A stretch of DNA of 64,000 bases from Gemmatimonadota bacterium (GTDB taxonomy: Bacteria; Gemmatimonadota; Gemmatimonadetes; Palauibacterales; Palauibacteraceae), in NCBI GenBank assembly GCA_029262175.1, contig JAJCZV010000036.1, forward strand, positions 62,001-126,000, in the 5' to 3' direction. The first letter of the stretch is position 1. Each line of letters starts with the position of its first letter. The position numbers were made by a program, and so were the translations under genes. Below are positions 1 to 9,345 of the stretch, piece after piece. The notes under the pieces were generated by a model. It worked only from the letters and a program-made list of their open reading frames with translations. It did no database searches and had not been told where the DNA came from.

Positions 1-171
1 ATTCTGGCCATCGTTCTCGTCGTGCGGTTCGGCGTGCCGCAGCCATGGCGCGGCATCGTGGACGCGGGCGTCGTCGTCGGTCTGACGCTGGGGCTGCTTT
101 CGCTTTGGTTCTTCGGCTACCAGGCGCTGAGCCAAGACGTGTACGATTACCCGAACGACACCCCTGACTGA
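1..171 (+). CDS. C-terminal end of a membrane protein (partial, truncated by window start)
   Basis: Open frame from base 1: ILAIVLVVRFGVPQPWRGIVDAGVVVGLTLGLLSLWFFGYQALSQDVYDYPNDTPD*; hydrophobic helix. Confidence 0.6.
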   Translation: MLAIVLVVRFGVPQPWRGIVDAGVVVGLTLGLLSLWFFGYQALSQDVYDYPNDTPD

Positions 172-255
172 TCGGGTATCGCCCCGCGACCCGCCAACGG
201 ATTCACCCGAAAGTACCCCAGGCGGGGCGACGGGCTCGAATTTTGGGGGCCCGAG

Positions 256-1734
256 GTGTACGCTCTACTCATGGACATGCGAACCAAGTTGGTCTTCGCC
301 TTGGTTTCGGTCGCGTTGGGAAGCATGCTCGCGCTGGGCGCCATGACATACAGGGACGCCCGGCGCCTTCTCACCGCAGAGACCGTAGAGCAACTCGATG
401 GACTAGCGGACGCAAAGAAAGAGACGCTCGAGGTGCTGATCTCGGGCTGGCAGGACCGCGTGAGCCTGATCGCGAGTCGCACCCAGCTCAGGATGAGTCT
501 TCGAGACTACCAGGCGACGGGGCGCCCTACTTCTTTGACGCGGATCCGAGGGATTCTCTCGGACGCGCTCCGCCCGGTCGGGTCGATCGTATCGCTCGTG
601 GTTTACGACTCCCAGGGACGATCCGTCGCGGTCGTAGAGCGCGATCCGACGACTGCGCATTCTCCTCCCGATCTCTCTGTTCTCCCAGATCCCGACGATC
701 GCGTGGCGTTCGTGGGGACTACGTTTTCGGCGCGCGGCGAGCCCCATGTTTCGTTCGCGGCTCGCCTATCGCTCGACGATGAGCTACTCGGCTTTCTCCT
801 GGTGGAGCTGCGCGCACCCGAGGTCGTCGCGGTCACGAGCGACACTGCCGCACTAGGCGAAAGCGGGGAGACGCTGATCGTGGGACGCGACGAATCTGGG
901 GCCGCTCGCATCCTCCACCCCGTTCGTCATCGCTCCGCAGACGGCTCGGAGCCGGTGCAACCCGTCGGTCCGGCCGACCCCGCGGGCTTGGCGCTGGGGG
1001 GCGAGGAGGGTCAGTACCGCGAAGGCATGATCGACTATCGGGGTGAGCCCGTGTGGGTCGCGACCCGTTACTTGCCGGACACGCAGTGGGGACTGGTGGT
1101 CAAGTTCGACGCCGAGGAACAGCGAGCGCCGATCCTTCAGTTCCGTCAGGACCTCACGAAGCTGGGAGTCTCACTCGGGGCTTTCGCCATCCTCCTTGGG
1201 GTACTCCTCGGATTTCGGTTCGCGAAACCGATTCATGAACTGGCCGAGGTCGCCGACCGTATTCGAGGCGGGGAGTTGCACGCCAGAGCGTCCGAGGCCC
1301 GCGAGGATGAGATCGGCCTTTTCGCGAGGACCTTCAATCAGATGACCGAAGAACTCGAACAACGGGTGACGCAGCTACACGAGTACCAGAAGTTCTTCGA
1401 CGCCTCGCGCGACATGCTTTGTATCGCGGGCACCGACGGCTACTTCAAGCGAGTCAATCCGGCCTTCGAACGGACCTTGGGCTGGCAGGAGGAAGAACTG
1501 TTGAGTCGACAGTTCTTCGATTTCATCCACCCCGAAGATGTCGAGAAGACGAGTCGAGAGATCGAGAAGCTGGCCGAGGGCATCCCCACGATCTCGTTCG
1601 AGAACCGATATCGCTGCGCCGACGGGTCGTTCAAACACCTGCTATGGACATCCCACCCCGAACCAGAAACGGGTCTTCTGTATGCGATCGCGCGTGACGT
1701 AACCGAGCTCAAAGAGCTGCGGGCCCGCTCCTGA
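256..1734 (+). CDS. Membrane sensor protein: extracytoplasmic sensor region, HAMP, PAS; no output domain
   Basis: N-terminal TM, second TM near 300 aa, HAMP-like linker (PIHELAEVADRIRGGELHARA...DEIGLFARTFNQM), PAS (FFDASRDMLCIAGTDGYFKRVNPAFERTLGW); ORF ends right after PAS. Confidence 0.8.
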   Translation: MYALLMDMRTKLVFALVSVALGSMLALGAMTYRDARRLLTAETVEQLDGLADAKKETLEVLISGWQDRVSLIASRTQLRMSLRDYQATGRPTSLTRIRGILSDALRPVGSIVSLVVYDSQGRSVAVVERDPTTAHSPPDLSVLPDPDDRVAFVGTTFSARGEPHVSFAARLSLDDELLGFLLVELRAPEVVAVTSDTAALGESGETLIVGRDESGAARILHPVRHRSADGSEPVQPVGPADPAGLALGGEEGQYREGMIDYRGEPVWVATRYLPDTQWGLVVKFDAEEQRAPILQFRQDLTKLGVSLGAFAILLGVLLGFRFAKPIHELAEVADRIRGGELHARASEAREDEIGLFARTFNQMTEELEQRVTQLHEYQKFFDASRDMLCIAGTDGYFKRVNPAFERTLGWQEEELLSRQFFDFIHPEDVEKTSREIEKLAEGIPTISFENRYRCADGSFKHLLWTSHPEPETGLLYAIARDVTELKELRARS

Positions 1735-2684
1735 ACTACCTGCACCTGGTCGCCGGATTCGTCTACCTCCTGATGGCTGGCGACCTGCTCGTCCGCGGGG
1801 CGGTCGCCCTCGCACGCCGGGCGCACGTCTCCCAGACTTTGGTAGCGGCGACGGTGGTGGCCTTTGGAACGTCGATCCCGGAGCTCGTCGTGGCCGTGCA
1901 AGCGACGATCACGAGCCACCAAGAGATCGTCCTCGGGAACGTGATCGGTAGTAATATCGCCAACGTTCTTCTCGTTGGGGGCGCCGCAGCGCTCGTGTTT
2001 CCACTCGTGGTCGACCGTTTGGCTCTCCGGCGCGACAGTCTCTCCATGATCGGGGTCAGCTTCGTCTTCGTGTTGATGGCGTGGACGACGGGGCTGACCC
2101 GAGCCGGTGGGGCCATCCTGTTGGCCGGCCTCTTCATGGTATGGGGATTCACCGCGCGCGTCGCGCTAAAGGACTATCAGTCGCACGACGACACGACCCC
2201 CTTGGAGTGGGTACTCGGGCTGCCCAGCCACGGGGCCATGATCGGGTTGTTTCTAACGCTGGGTGTGATCGGGCTCCCCGTGGGAGCCAAACTCGTCGTC
2301 GACTCCGCCGTCGGGATTGCCGCTCAACTCGGGGTCACAGAGACCGTCGTCGGACTGACGCTCATCGCCTTCAGTACTTCCCTCCCCGAGCTTGCCACCG
2401 CGGTGATCGCGGCCCTTCAGAGGCGGACCGAGCTGGCCGTGGGGACCATCGTCGGGAGCAACATCCTCAACATCGTCGGAATCATGGGCTTATCGCTCTT
2501 TATCAGCCCGTCCCCCATCGAAGTGTCTCGCAGTGTCTTGGCGCTCGACCTGCCGGTCATGATCGCAGCTTCACTGATCTTGACCTTCTTCGTTTGGGCT
2601 CGAAAACCGATCGGGCGCGTCGCGGGCGCGATGTTGGTCACGGGCTACGCGGCGTACATGTTGGCGCTGTTCGCGTTTCGGTAG
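1731..2684 (+). CDS. Calcium/sodium antiporter (CaxA/YrbG family); start probably CTG at 1731
   Basis: Two alpha-repeats with VVAFGTSIPELVVA...GNVIGSNIANV and LIAFSTSLPELATAV...GTIVGSNILNIVG; first in-frame ATG (1773) would truncate TM1. Confidence 0.85.
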   Translation: MNYLHLVAGFVYLLMAGDLLVRGAVALARRAHVSQTLVAATVVAFGTSIPELVVAVQATITSHQEIVLGNVIGSNIANVLLVGGAAALVFPLVVDRLALRRDSLSMIGVSFVFVLMAWTTGLTRAGGAILLAGLFMVWGFTARVALKDYQSHDDTTPLEWVLGLPSHGAMIGLFLTLGVIGLPVGAKLVVDSAVGIAAQLGVTETVVGLTLIAFSTSLPELATAVIAALQRRTELAVGTIVGSNILNIVGIMGLSLFISPSPIEVSRSVLALDLPVMIAASLILTFFVWARKPIGRVAGAMLVTGYAAYMLALFAFR

Positions 2685-2698
2685 GACCGGCGGCGTAT

Positions 2699-2773
2699 GG
2701 GCGAAGAGGGATTCGAACCCCCGACATCCTGCGTGTAAGGCAGGCGCTCTGAACCAGGCTGAGCTATTCGCCC
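2699..2773 (-). tRNA. tRNA-Val (anticodon TAC)
   Basis: Minus strand GGGCGAATAGCTCAGCCTGGTTCAGAGCGCCTGCCTTACACGCAGGATGTCGGGGGTTCGAATCCCTCTTCGCCC; cloverleaf with CCTGC-CTTACAC-GCAGG anticodon arm. Confidence 0.97.
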
Positions 2774-2903
2774 GTAGCAGTTCTGACGAAGCACGATGTC
2801 GACCGGTTGGCCACATCGCTAGCCGCACCTGCCAAGCCGAGCCAGCTGGCGGCTCCTCCGCCGAACTACTGACTGTAGCGGGATCCAAACGGAGGCTCGA
2901 CCT

Positions 2904-3149
2904 TCAGCCGAGGCGGCGCCACCCGAGTACGAGACCGGCCGGGAGCAACACGGCATAGCCGAGGATGAGAAGAACCGGGGCTGCCGTCACCGAGCCCTGG
3001 TCGAGCAGGACGTACCCGCCAACGATCGATGCCAGACCTGCGGCGAAGACCGCGTAGTTGACGGGACCGAAGGCTAGACCGCTCACCTTCGGCTCAGCTT
3101 TGGGTTGGCTCTTTTTCTGCCGCGGGGGGCGCGTTTTCTTCTCGCTCAT
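2904..3149 (-). CDS. Small two-TM protein, DUF3098-like
   Basis: 81 aa, basic N-terminus followed by two hydrophobic helices. Confidence 0.5.
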   Translation of the reverse strand: MSEKKTRPPRQKKSQPKAEPKVSGLAFGPVNYAVFAAGLASIVGGYVLLDQGSVTAAPVLLILGYAVLLPAGLVLGWRRLG

Positions 3150-3158
3150 GCGCGCACC

Positions 3159-4172
3159 TTAGACGGGACCGATGTCGCCGTCAACGTCGAGACCGAGCGC
3201 GGCCGCGATCGCGGCCTCTCGTCGATCGTCTTCGACCAGCTTCGCCATCCGCTCTCGCTTGATCTTCCGTCTGCGAAGACCTGCCCACAGCAAGAGGAAC
3301 GTGATTCCCGTCCAGAGGAGCGCCGTGCGCGAGAGGGTGTAGAGGAATCCATAGCGGCTCTTGACCGTCTCCTGCCACCGATCCGCGAACTGACCCTCGG
3401 TCATCCCGAAGACGCTCCGGAACGCGTCGTCTGTCGTTCCGCCCGCGGCGAGCGCTCGGATGAAGGCCGCGAAGCCGCGCTCTCCCGACAGCTCCCAAAG
3501 CTCTTGCACCGCCGTATAGGAGAGCTGGTAGGCCAGCTGCGCGCCCGCAGGATCGCGAGGAAACCGCAGGGCGAGTCGCTCGAGAGTCTCTCCGCTTCCC
3601 CGCATGAAAAACCAACGAAGACGCCACGCTTCGTCCCAATTCCAACTCCCGGTCGCCAGTTGAGCGTATCCCTCCTGGAGCCAGCGTGGAGCTCTTCCTT
3701 CCGAGGCGCGAGCCAGCGCGTGGTGGGCCAGCTCATGCCGGAGCACGGTCGACAGCTCCGGGATCGCCGCGCCCGCGTGTTCGACGCGGAGCCCGACGAG
3801 TTGTTGGTCGAAGTGCGCCACGCCCGCGACCCAATCGACGTCGGGCGACTCCACGCCGAGCGACGACAGACAGCTCAAGTCCCGGACGAGGACGATCCGT
3901 ATCTGCGTTTGCGTCCGATCGACCTCTGTCGGAAGACCGGGAAACGGCCGAAACGTCGACGCCTGCCGCCCCAATAGACGCGCAGCCGGCACCAGATCGG
4001 CTTCCGCCAACCACAGATATTCGGACCGCTCATCTACGTCGACGGCGCCGAGACGCGGGCATGCGGAGGCACCAGTCGTTTGCGCGAGACCTGGGTCGAC
4101 GAAACTCGTAAGAGACAGCGCGAGCACAACCGACAGCGCGAGGGGAGCCCTCAGGAGGTCGCGCGAGCCCAT
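3159..4172 (-). CDS. Secreted/membrane gluzincin-type metallopeptidase (peptidase MA-like)
   Basis: Signal peptide, HELAHH zinc motif (LRHELAHHALA), C-terminal TM and basic tail. Confidence 0.7.
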   Translation of the reverse strand: MGSRDLLRAPLALSVVLALSLTSFVDPGLAQTTGASACPRLGAVDVDERSEYLWLAEADLVPAARLLGRQASTFRPFPGLPTEVDRTQTQIRIVLVRDLSCLSSLGVESPDVDWVAGVAHFDQQLVGLRVEHAGAAIPELSTVLRHELAHHALARASEGRAPRWLQEGYAQLATGSWNWDEAWRLRWFFMRGSGETLERLALRFPRDPAGAQLAYQLSYTAVQELWELSGERGFAAFIRALAAGGTTDDAFRSVFGMTEGQFADRWQETVKSRYGFLYTLSRTALLWTGITFLLLWAGLRRRKIKRERMAKLVEDDRREAAIAAALGLDVDGDIGPV

Positions 4173-5128
4173 TCGACGGCGGATAAGAGGGGCTCCGGGA
4201 GCTCACACGAATAGGACAATTTCTCGCCGGTGATGGGATGCTCGAACGCCAGGTAGGCCGCGTGGAGGAACAGACGTCCGGCGCGGCGACCGAGTTCTTC
4301 CGCCCAACGGCCGCCCGAACCGCCGAAACCGCGCTCCCAGCCGGGGGCGTACAACGGGTCGCCGACGATGGGGTGCCCAAGCGAGAGCAGGTGAACGCGG
4401 ACTTGGTGCGTGCGGCCGGTCTGTAGACGAATCGCGAGGAGGTCCGCCGAGTTCCAACGCTCGAGACGTTTGAAATGCGTCACGGCCCGGCGGCCATCGT
4501 CTCGGACCGCCATCCGCTTTCGGTGGTGCGGGTCGCGCCCGATCGGACGGTCGACCGTAAACCGCTCTTCATCGAGATGTCCCCACGCCGCGGTCACGTA
4601 ACCGCGTCGGATCTCGCGCCGAGCGAGCGCCTGCGCCAGTTGCCGGTGCGCTTCGTCGCTCTTCGCAACCAGCATGAGGCCGCTGGTGTCCATGTCCAGC
4701 CGATGCACGATCCCTGGCCTCGTGTCACTTCCGATCGACGACAGGCGATCCAAATGAAACAAGAGCGCATTGACCAGCGTCCCCGACGCGTGACCGGGCG
4801 CCGGATGAACCACTAGGCCATAAGGCTTTTCGATCACCGCCAGGTGCTCGTCCTCGTGACGGATGACGAGGGGGATGTCCTCGGCCTCGAGCGTCACCTT
4901 CGGCGGGGCCGGCACCATCACTTCGATTCGGTCGCCGACTCGTGGGCTGTAGCGCTTTTGAGGCACGACGTCGTTCACCAGCACGTGCCCCTCGCCGATC
5001 AAATGAGCGACGCGGGTTCGACTCAGCGACAGATGTTCGGAAAGAAACCGGTCAAGCCGTTCAGTCGTCGGCTCCTCGACCTCGATGACGTGACGCTGCT
5101 CGGAGCCGATGGCGGCGGAATCCGTCAG
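4151..5128 (-). CDS. rluD: 23S rRNA pseudouridine synthase, RluD family; start probably CTG at 5128
   Basis: S4 domain (ERLDRFLSEHLSLSRTRVAHLI) and HRLDMDTSGLMLVAKS catalytic motif; GRTHQVRVHL. Confidence 0.9.
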   Translation of the reverse strand: MTDSAAIGSEQRHVIEVEEPTTERLDRFLSEHLSLSRTRVAHLIGEGHVLVNDVVPQKRYSPRVGDRIEVMVPAPPKVTLEAEDIPLVIRHEDEHLAVIEKPYGLVVHPAPGHASGTLVNALLFHLDRLSSIGSDTRPGIVHRLDMDTSGLMLVAKSDEAHRQLAQALARREIRRGYVTAAWGHLDEERFTVDRPIGRDPHHRKRMAVRDDGRRAVTHFKRLERWNSADLLAIRLQTGRTHQVRVHLLSLGHPIVGDPLYAPGWERGFGGSGGRWAEELGRRAGRLFLHAAYLAFEHPITGEKLSYSCELPEPLLSAVEWARATS

Positions 5129-5634
5129 GCGTCCGCCGTCGCCTCTACCGCGTCGGGCGCCTGCTGTCGCCCCTCGATCCAGAAGGAGATCAAGAGGAGG
5201 GTCGCCCCGATCGTCACGGCCGTATCCGCGATATTGAACACTGGAAAGCGGTGCGTGCCGAGACCGAAGTCGAGAAAGTCGATGACGCCACGCTCGAGCC
5301 GGATCCGATCCCAGATATTCCCGAGAGCGCCGCCGGCTACCAGCGAGAGCGCGAAGATTCGCAGCCGATCCCACGAGGGCGTCGAACGATAGATCGCGAT
5401 GAGAACGCCCAAGGCAATCAACGAGAGGATCAAGAAGAAGATTCTGGAGTGCTCGCCGATATCGAGCCCAAACGCCGCGCCGCGGTTGTGCGTATACGTA
5501 AATCGAAAAAACTCACCCCACACGGGCGTCTGCTCGTAGAGATCAAACGTTCGGACGACCCACGCCTTGGTGATGACGTCCAGGGTGACCACCACCGCGA
5601 TGGGGATGGCCGTGAGGGCGACGCGCGTGCGCAT
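5125..5634 (-). CDS. lspA: Lipoprotein signal peptidase II
   Basis: Four TM; THNRGAAFG, AGGALGNIWDRI, GVIDFLDF, FPVFNIADTAVTIG motifs. Confidence 0.95.
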   Translation of the reverse strand: MRTRVALTAIPIAVVVTLDVITKAWVVRTFDLYEQTPVWGEFFRFTYTHNRGAAFGLDIGEHSRIFFLILSLIALGVLIAIYRSTPSWDRLRIFALSLVAGGALGNIWDRIRLERGVIDFLDFGLGTHRFPVFNIADTAVTIGATLLLISFWIEGRQQAPDAVEATADA

Positions 5635-5659
5635 CGCGCCCTCGTTCTTTACCGATCCG

Positions 5660-6040
5660 TCAGCTTGCTGCACCAGTTTCCTCTTCCTGCTTGCAGGTAA
5701 TGCAAAGCCTAGCGTGTGGGAGCGCATCGAGCCGCTCGAGACTGATGGCCGACTGACAAGACTCGCACTTGCCGAACTGTTTTGGCGTTCGGTAGAGCCG
5801 CCGGAGCGCCTCATCTATGTGGTAAAGCAGCCGACCCTCTTTGCTGGCAAAGAGAAAGGCCTTCTCGCGCTCCATTGCGTCCGTCCCTTGGTCCGCCATG
5901 TGGAAACTATAGGCGGACAGCTCCCCATCGGTGCCCTTGTCGTTCGCAAAGGACTCGTCGAACTGGCCGAGTTCCTTCGTAACGCGCGTGCGCTCTCCAA
6001 TCAGTCGCTTCTCAAGGTGTTCCCGCTGCTTCTTGTTCAT
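5660..6040 (-). CDS. DksA/TraR-type C4 zinc finger protein
   Basis: CESCQSAISLERLDALPHARLCITC zinc finger preceded by coiled coil. Confidence 0.85.
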   Translation of the reverse strand: MNKKQREHLEKRLIGERTRVTKELGQFDESFANDKGTDGELSAYSFHMADQGTDAMEREKAFLFASKEGRLLYHIDEALRRLYRTPKQFGKCESCQSAISLERLDALPHARLCITCKQEEETGAAS

Positions 6041-6092
6041 CTCCCCCCGTATGGCAGCGACGGTCGTGTCGGACCGCCGCCGAAGCTTTTTG

Positions 6093-9000
6093 TCAACGCT
6101 CGATGCGCTCGACGCCAATGGTCACCGAGAATTCATCGATCTCGACCTCGGTCATGTCGAGCCCGACGGCCTCGCCTTCGCCGACCAACACTACGTCGGC
6201 CAGCGTCTCCCCGGCGATATACCCCGTGTGTTCCGACACGGCACGTTCGACGACCTTTGACCCCGCTACCCCGAGTCTGATCCGATCCGAGACTTCGAGC
6301 CCTGCATCGCGGCGCAGACGCTGCACACGGTTTACGATCTCTCTCGCCGTCCCCTCCTGACGGAGAAGCTCCGTGAGTTCCGTATCCAGGGCGGCCACGA
6401 ACCCGCCGCCGCTTGCCATCGCGAGATCGGTCTGCGTCTCCTCGACGATGGTGACGTCCCCCGGCTCGACCTGGATCTCCACGCCTTCGACCTCGACAGC
6501 CACGGTCTCACCCGCCCGCAGGCGCTCCAAGATCTTGCTGGGCAACGCGTTCAGCGCCTTGGCGACGATTGGTGTTCGAGCCCCGTGCTTGGGCCCGAGC
6601 GTACCGAATTGAGCCTTGGCGGACAGCCCTACAAGATTGCCCGACTCCCGAAGCAGCACAACCTCTTTTACGTTGAGCTCGTCGGCCAAAAGGGCCGCCA
6701 TCCGCGGCGAAAGCCCGCGCCCCTCTGGGACCACCGCGTGGAGGGCCGCCAGTGGCTGCCGCGTGCGAACGCCGGCTTCCTCGCGGGCCGCTCGCCCGAG
6801 GCCGGCGAGCTGCCGGACATCGTTCATGGCCTGCACCAGTTCCGGCTCCGACCGATCCGTCGAAGTCGGAAAATCTGCCAGGTGCACGGAAGCCCCATCG
6901 GTGAGCGCCCGGTGCAGCCAGTCTGAAAGAAACGGCGCCAGTGGCGCCAACAATCGAGCGGTAACGACGAGGCACTCGTGCAGGGTCGCGAACGCGTCCT
7001 GCGTCTCGCTCGGCTTGCCATCCGGGCGCGTGGCCCAGAATCGATCCCGGCTGCGTCGAACGTACCAGTTCGACAAGTCGTCGACCGCAAATTCTTGAAT
7101 TCGTCGAGCTGCCGTCGTGAGATCGAACCCGTCGTAGGCTGCGCCCACCTCGTCGATGACGGCGTCCAGCCGGGCGAGAATCCACCGATCCAGGTCATGG
7201 CGCTCACGTACCGACGAGGCCTCGGTCGTGTGCGACCATGATTCCTCCCCCGCGTAGAGCGCGAAAAACCGATACGTGTGCCGCAACGTTGCGAACAGCT
7301 TTCGATCGGTCTCGCGCAACGCCGCCGGATCCCATCGTTTTGGAACCCACGGGTTCGACCCGGACATGAAATAGAAGCGCGTGACGTCGGCGCCGTATGC
7401 CTCGATCGCCTCCCACGGGTCGACCGCATTTCCACGGGTCTTCGACATCTTGCGACCGGTGGCGTCGAGCACTTGGTCGTTGACCACAACCGCGCGAAAC
7501 GGCGCTTTGTCAAACAGGATGGTGGAGAGCGCCAACAACGAATAGAACCAGCCGCGGGTTTGGTCGACGCCTTCGGCGATGTAGTCCGCTGGGAACTGGC
7601 GCTCGAACACGTCATCGTTCTCGAACGGGTAGTGCCACTGCGCGAACGGCACCGAGCCGGAATCGAACCACGCGTCGGCCACCTCCGGCACTCGGTCCAT
7701 ACGACCGCCACACCCGTCCTCCTCACACGCCCACCCGAGGGCATCGATGCCGGGCCGGTGCGGGTCAAAGTCCGCTGGAAGGGGTCCGGCCCGCTCGGCG
7801 AGCTCCTCGTAGGAACCCACGACCACGCGGTGCTCCGACTCGTTCGAACAGACCCAGATCGGAAGCGGTGTGCCCCAGTATCGTTCTCGGGAAAGCGCCC
7901 AGTCGACATTGTTCGACAACCATTCGCCCATCCGCCCCGTACCCGTTTCGGGTGGGTGCCAGTCGATGGAGGCGTTGTGGGCCAACATGCGATCCTTCAC
8001 GGCGGTCGTGCGGATGTACCACGAATCGCGCGCCATGTAGAGGAGTGCGCTATCGCACCTCCAACAGTGTGGGTAACTGTGTTTGTACATCTCGCGGAAG
8101 TAGAGGACGTCGTTTTCGACGAGCCATTCTCGGATCGCGCGTTCGGTCTCCTTGTCCTTGACGTGCATGCCGGCGAGGCCGCCCGGCACCGATTCGAGGA
8201 ATCGGCCGTCTTCGCCGACGGTGTGTTGCATCGGCAACCCGACCGCGGTGCCCAGCCTGAAATCGTCCTCGCCATACATCACCGCAGTGTGGACGACGCC
8301 TGTCCCGTCCTCGGCCGTGACAAAGTCGGCCGCCAACACGGTCCACGCCGCGTCGAACCCTTCCGCGTCGATCGCGGCGGGGAACGGCGCCTCGTAGCGA
8401 CGACCCACCAGCTCCGAACCGGGCATCTCGTCGATGATCTCGTAGGAGTGTTTGATCACCGCCTCGACTCGGTCCTTCGCGAGGATCAACACCTCACCCG
8501 GCCGCGCTCCCCCGGGACCCTGCGGCGCCGGCTTCTTCTCGTGCTTTGACGCTTCCAAGATCCGGACCCGTACATAGACGATGTCCTCGCTGACGGCGAG
8601 ACCGAGATTGCCGGGCAACGTCCAGGGCGTGGTGGTCCAGCTCAAGATTCGAGCGTCGTCCGCGTCGTCGATGAGGTGGAACTTGATGAATACGGATGGT
8701 TCGTTGACGTCCTTGTATCCCTGCGCGACTTCGTGGCTCGACAGACCCGTCCCGCATCTCGGGCAGTATGGCACGACCCGATACCCGCGGTAGAGCAGCC
8801 CCTTTTTCTCGATCTCCGCCAAGGCCCACCACCCCGACTCGATAAAGTCGGCGGCGTAGGTGACGTAGGGGTTATCGTAGTCGAGCCAATACCCGATGCG
8901 GCGAGACAGCTTCTCCCACTCGTCTTGATACTTGAAGACGTTTTGACGACAAACGTCGTTGAATTTCTGGATCCCGAGACGCTCGATCTCGGGCTTTCCG

Positions 9001-9305
9001 GAGATGCCCAGCTGCTTCTCCGCCTCCAGTTCGACGGGCAGGCCCTGCGTGTCCCACCCCGCCTTCCGTGGAACTCGGAAGCCCGCCATCGTGCGATATC
9101 GTGCGATCACGTCCTTGATGGTCCGCGCCAGGATGTGGTGCACGCCCGGCCTGGCATTGGCGGTCGGGGGGCCCTCGATAAACACGAAGTCTTCGGCGTC
9201 GTCGCGCGCCGCGAGGCTGAGCGAGAAGGTGTCCTCCTCGTCCCACGCGCGCAGAACGTCTTCTTCGATTGCAGCTACAGAGTCAGGGATTGGCCGGTAG
9301 GCCAT
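6093..9305 (-). CDS. ileS: Isoleucyl-tRNA synthetase
   Basis: 1070 aa, class I signature GPPTANARPGVHHILAR, KMSKTRGN, editing domain. Confidence 0.97.
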   Translation of the reverse strand: MAYRPIPDSVAAIEEDVLRAWDEEDTFSLSLAARDDAEDFVFIEGPPTANARPGVHHILARTIKDVIARYRTMAGFRVPRKAGWDTQGLPVELEAEKQLGISGKPEIERLGIQKFNDVCRQNVFKYQDEWEKLSRRIGYWLDYDNPYVTYAADFIESGWWALAEIEKKGLLYRGYRVVPYCPRCGTGLSSHEVAQGYKDVNEPSVFIKFHLIDDADDARILSWTTTPWTLPGNLGLAVSEDIVYVRVRILEASKHEKKPAPQGPGGARPGEVLILAKDRVEAVIKHSYEIIDEMPGSELVGRRYEAPFPAAIDAEGFDAAWTVLAADFVTAEDGTGVVHTAVMYGEDDFRLGTAVGLPMQHTVGEDGRFLESVPGGLAGMHVKDKETERAIREWLVENDVLYFREMYKHSYPHCWRCDSALLYMARDSWYIRTTAVKDRMLAHNASIDWHPPETGTGRMGEWLSNNVDWALSRERYWGTPLPIWVCSNESEHRVVVGSYEELAERAGPLPADFDPHRPGIDALGWACEEDGCGGRMDRVPEVADAWFDSGSVPFAQWHYPFENDDVFERQFPADYIAEGVDQTRGWFYSLLALSTILFDKAPFRAVVVNDQVLDATGRKMSKTRGNAVDPWEAIEAYGADVTRFYFMSGSNPWVPKRWDPAALRETDRKLFATLRHTYRFFALYAGEESWSHTTEASSVRERHDLDRWILARLDAVIDEVGAAYDGFDLTTAARRIQEFAVDDLSNWYVRRSRDRFWATRPDGKPSETQDAFATLHECLVVTARLLAPLAPFLSDWLHRALTDGASVHLADFPTSTDRSEPELVQAMNDVRQLAGLGRAAREEAGVRTRQPLAALHAVVPEGRGLSPRMAALLADELNVKEVVLLRESGNLVGLSAKAQFGTLGPKHGARTPIVAKALNALPSKILERLRAGETVAVEVEGVEIQVEPGDVTIVEETQTDLAMASGGGFVAALDTELTELLRQEGTAREIVNRVQRLRRDAGLEVSDRIRLGVAGSKVVERAVSEHTGYIAGETLADVVLVGEGEAVGLDMTEVEIDEFSVTIGVERIER

Positions 9306-9345
9306 CGTCGTGCTCCGTGAGGGTGGTGTTGGGAAAACTACGAAG

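Noticed and set aside
7278-8549. 423-aa plus-strand ORF antisense to ileS
   Set aside because: Shadow ORF in high-GC DNA; Arg/His/Asp-rich composition, no motif, fully inside a well-supported ileS.
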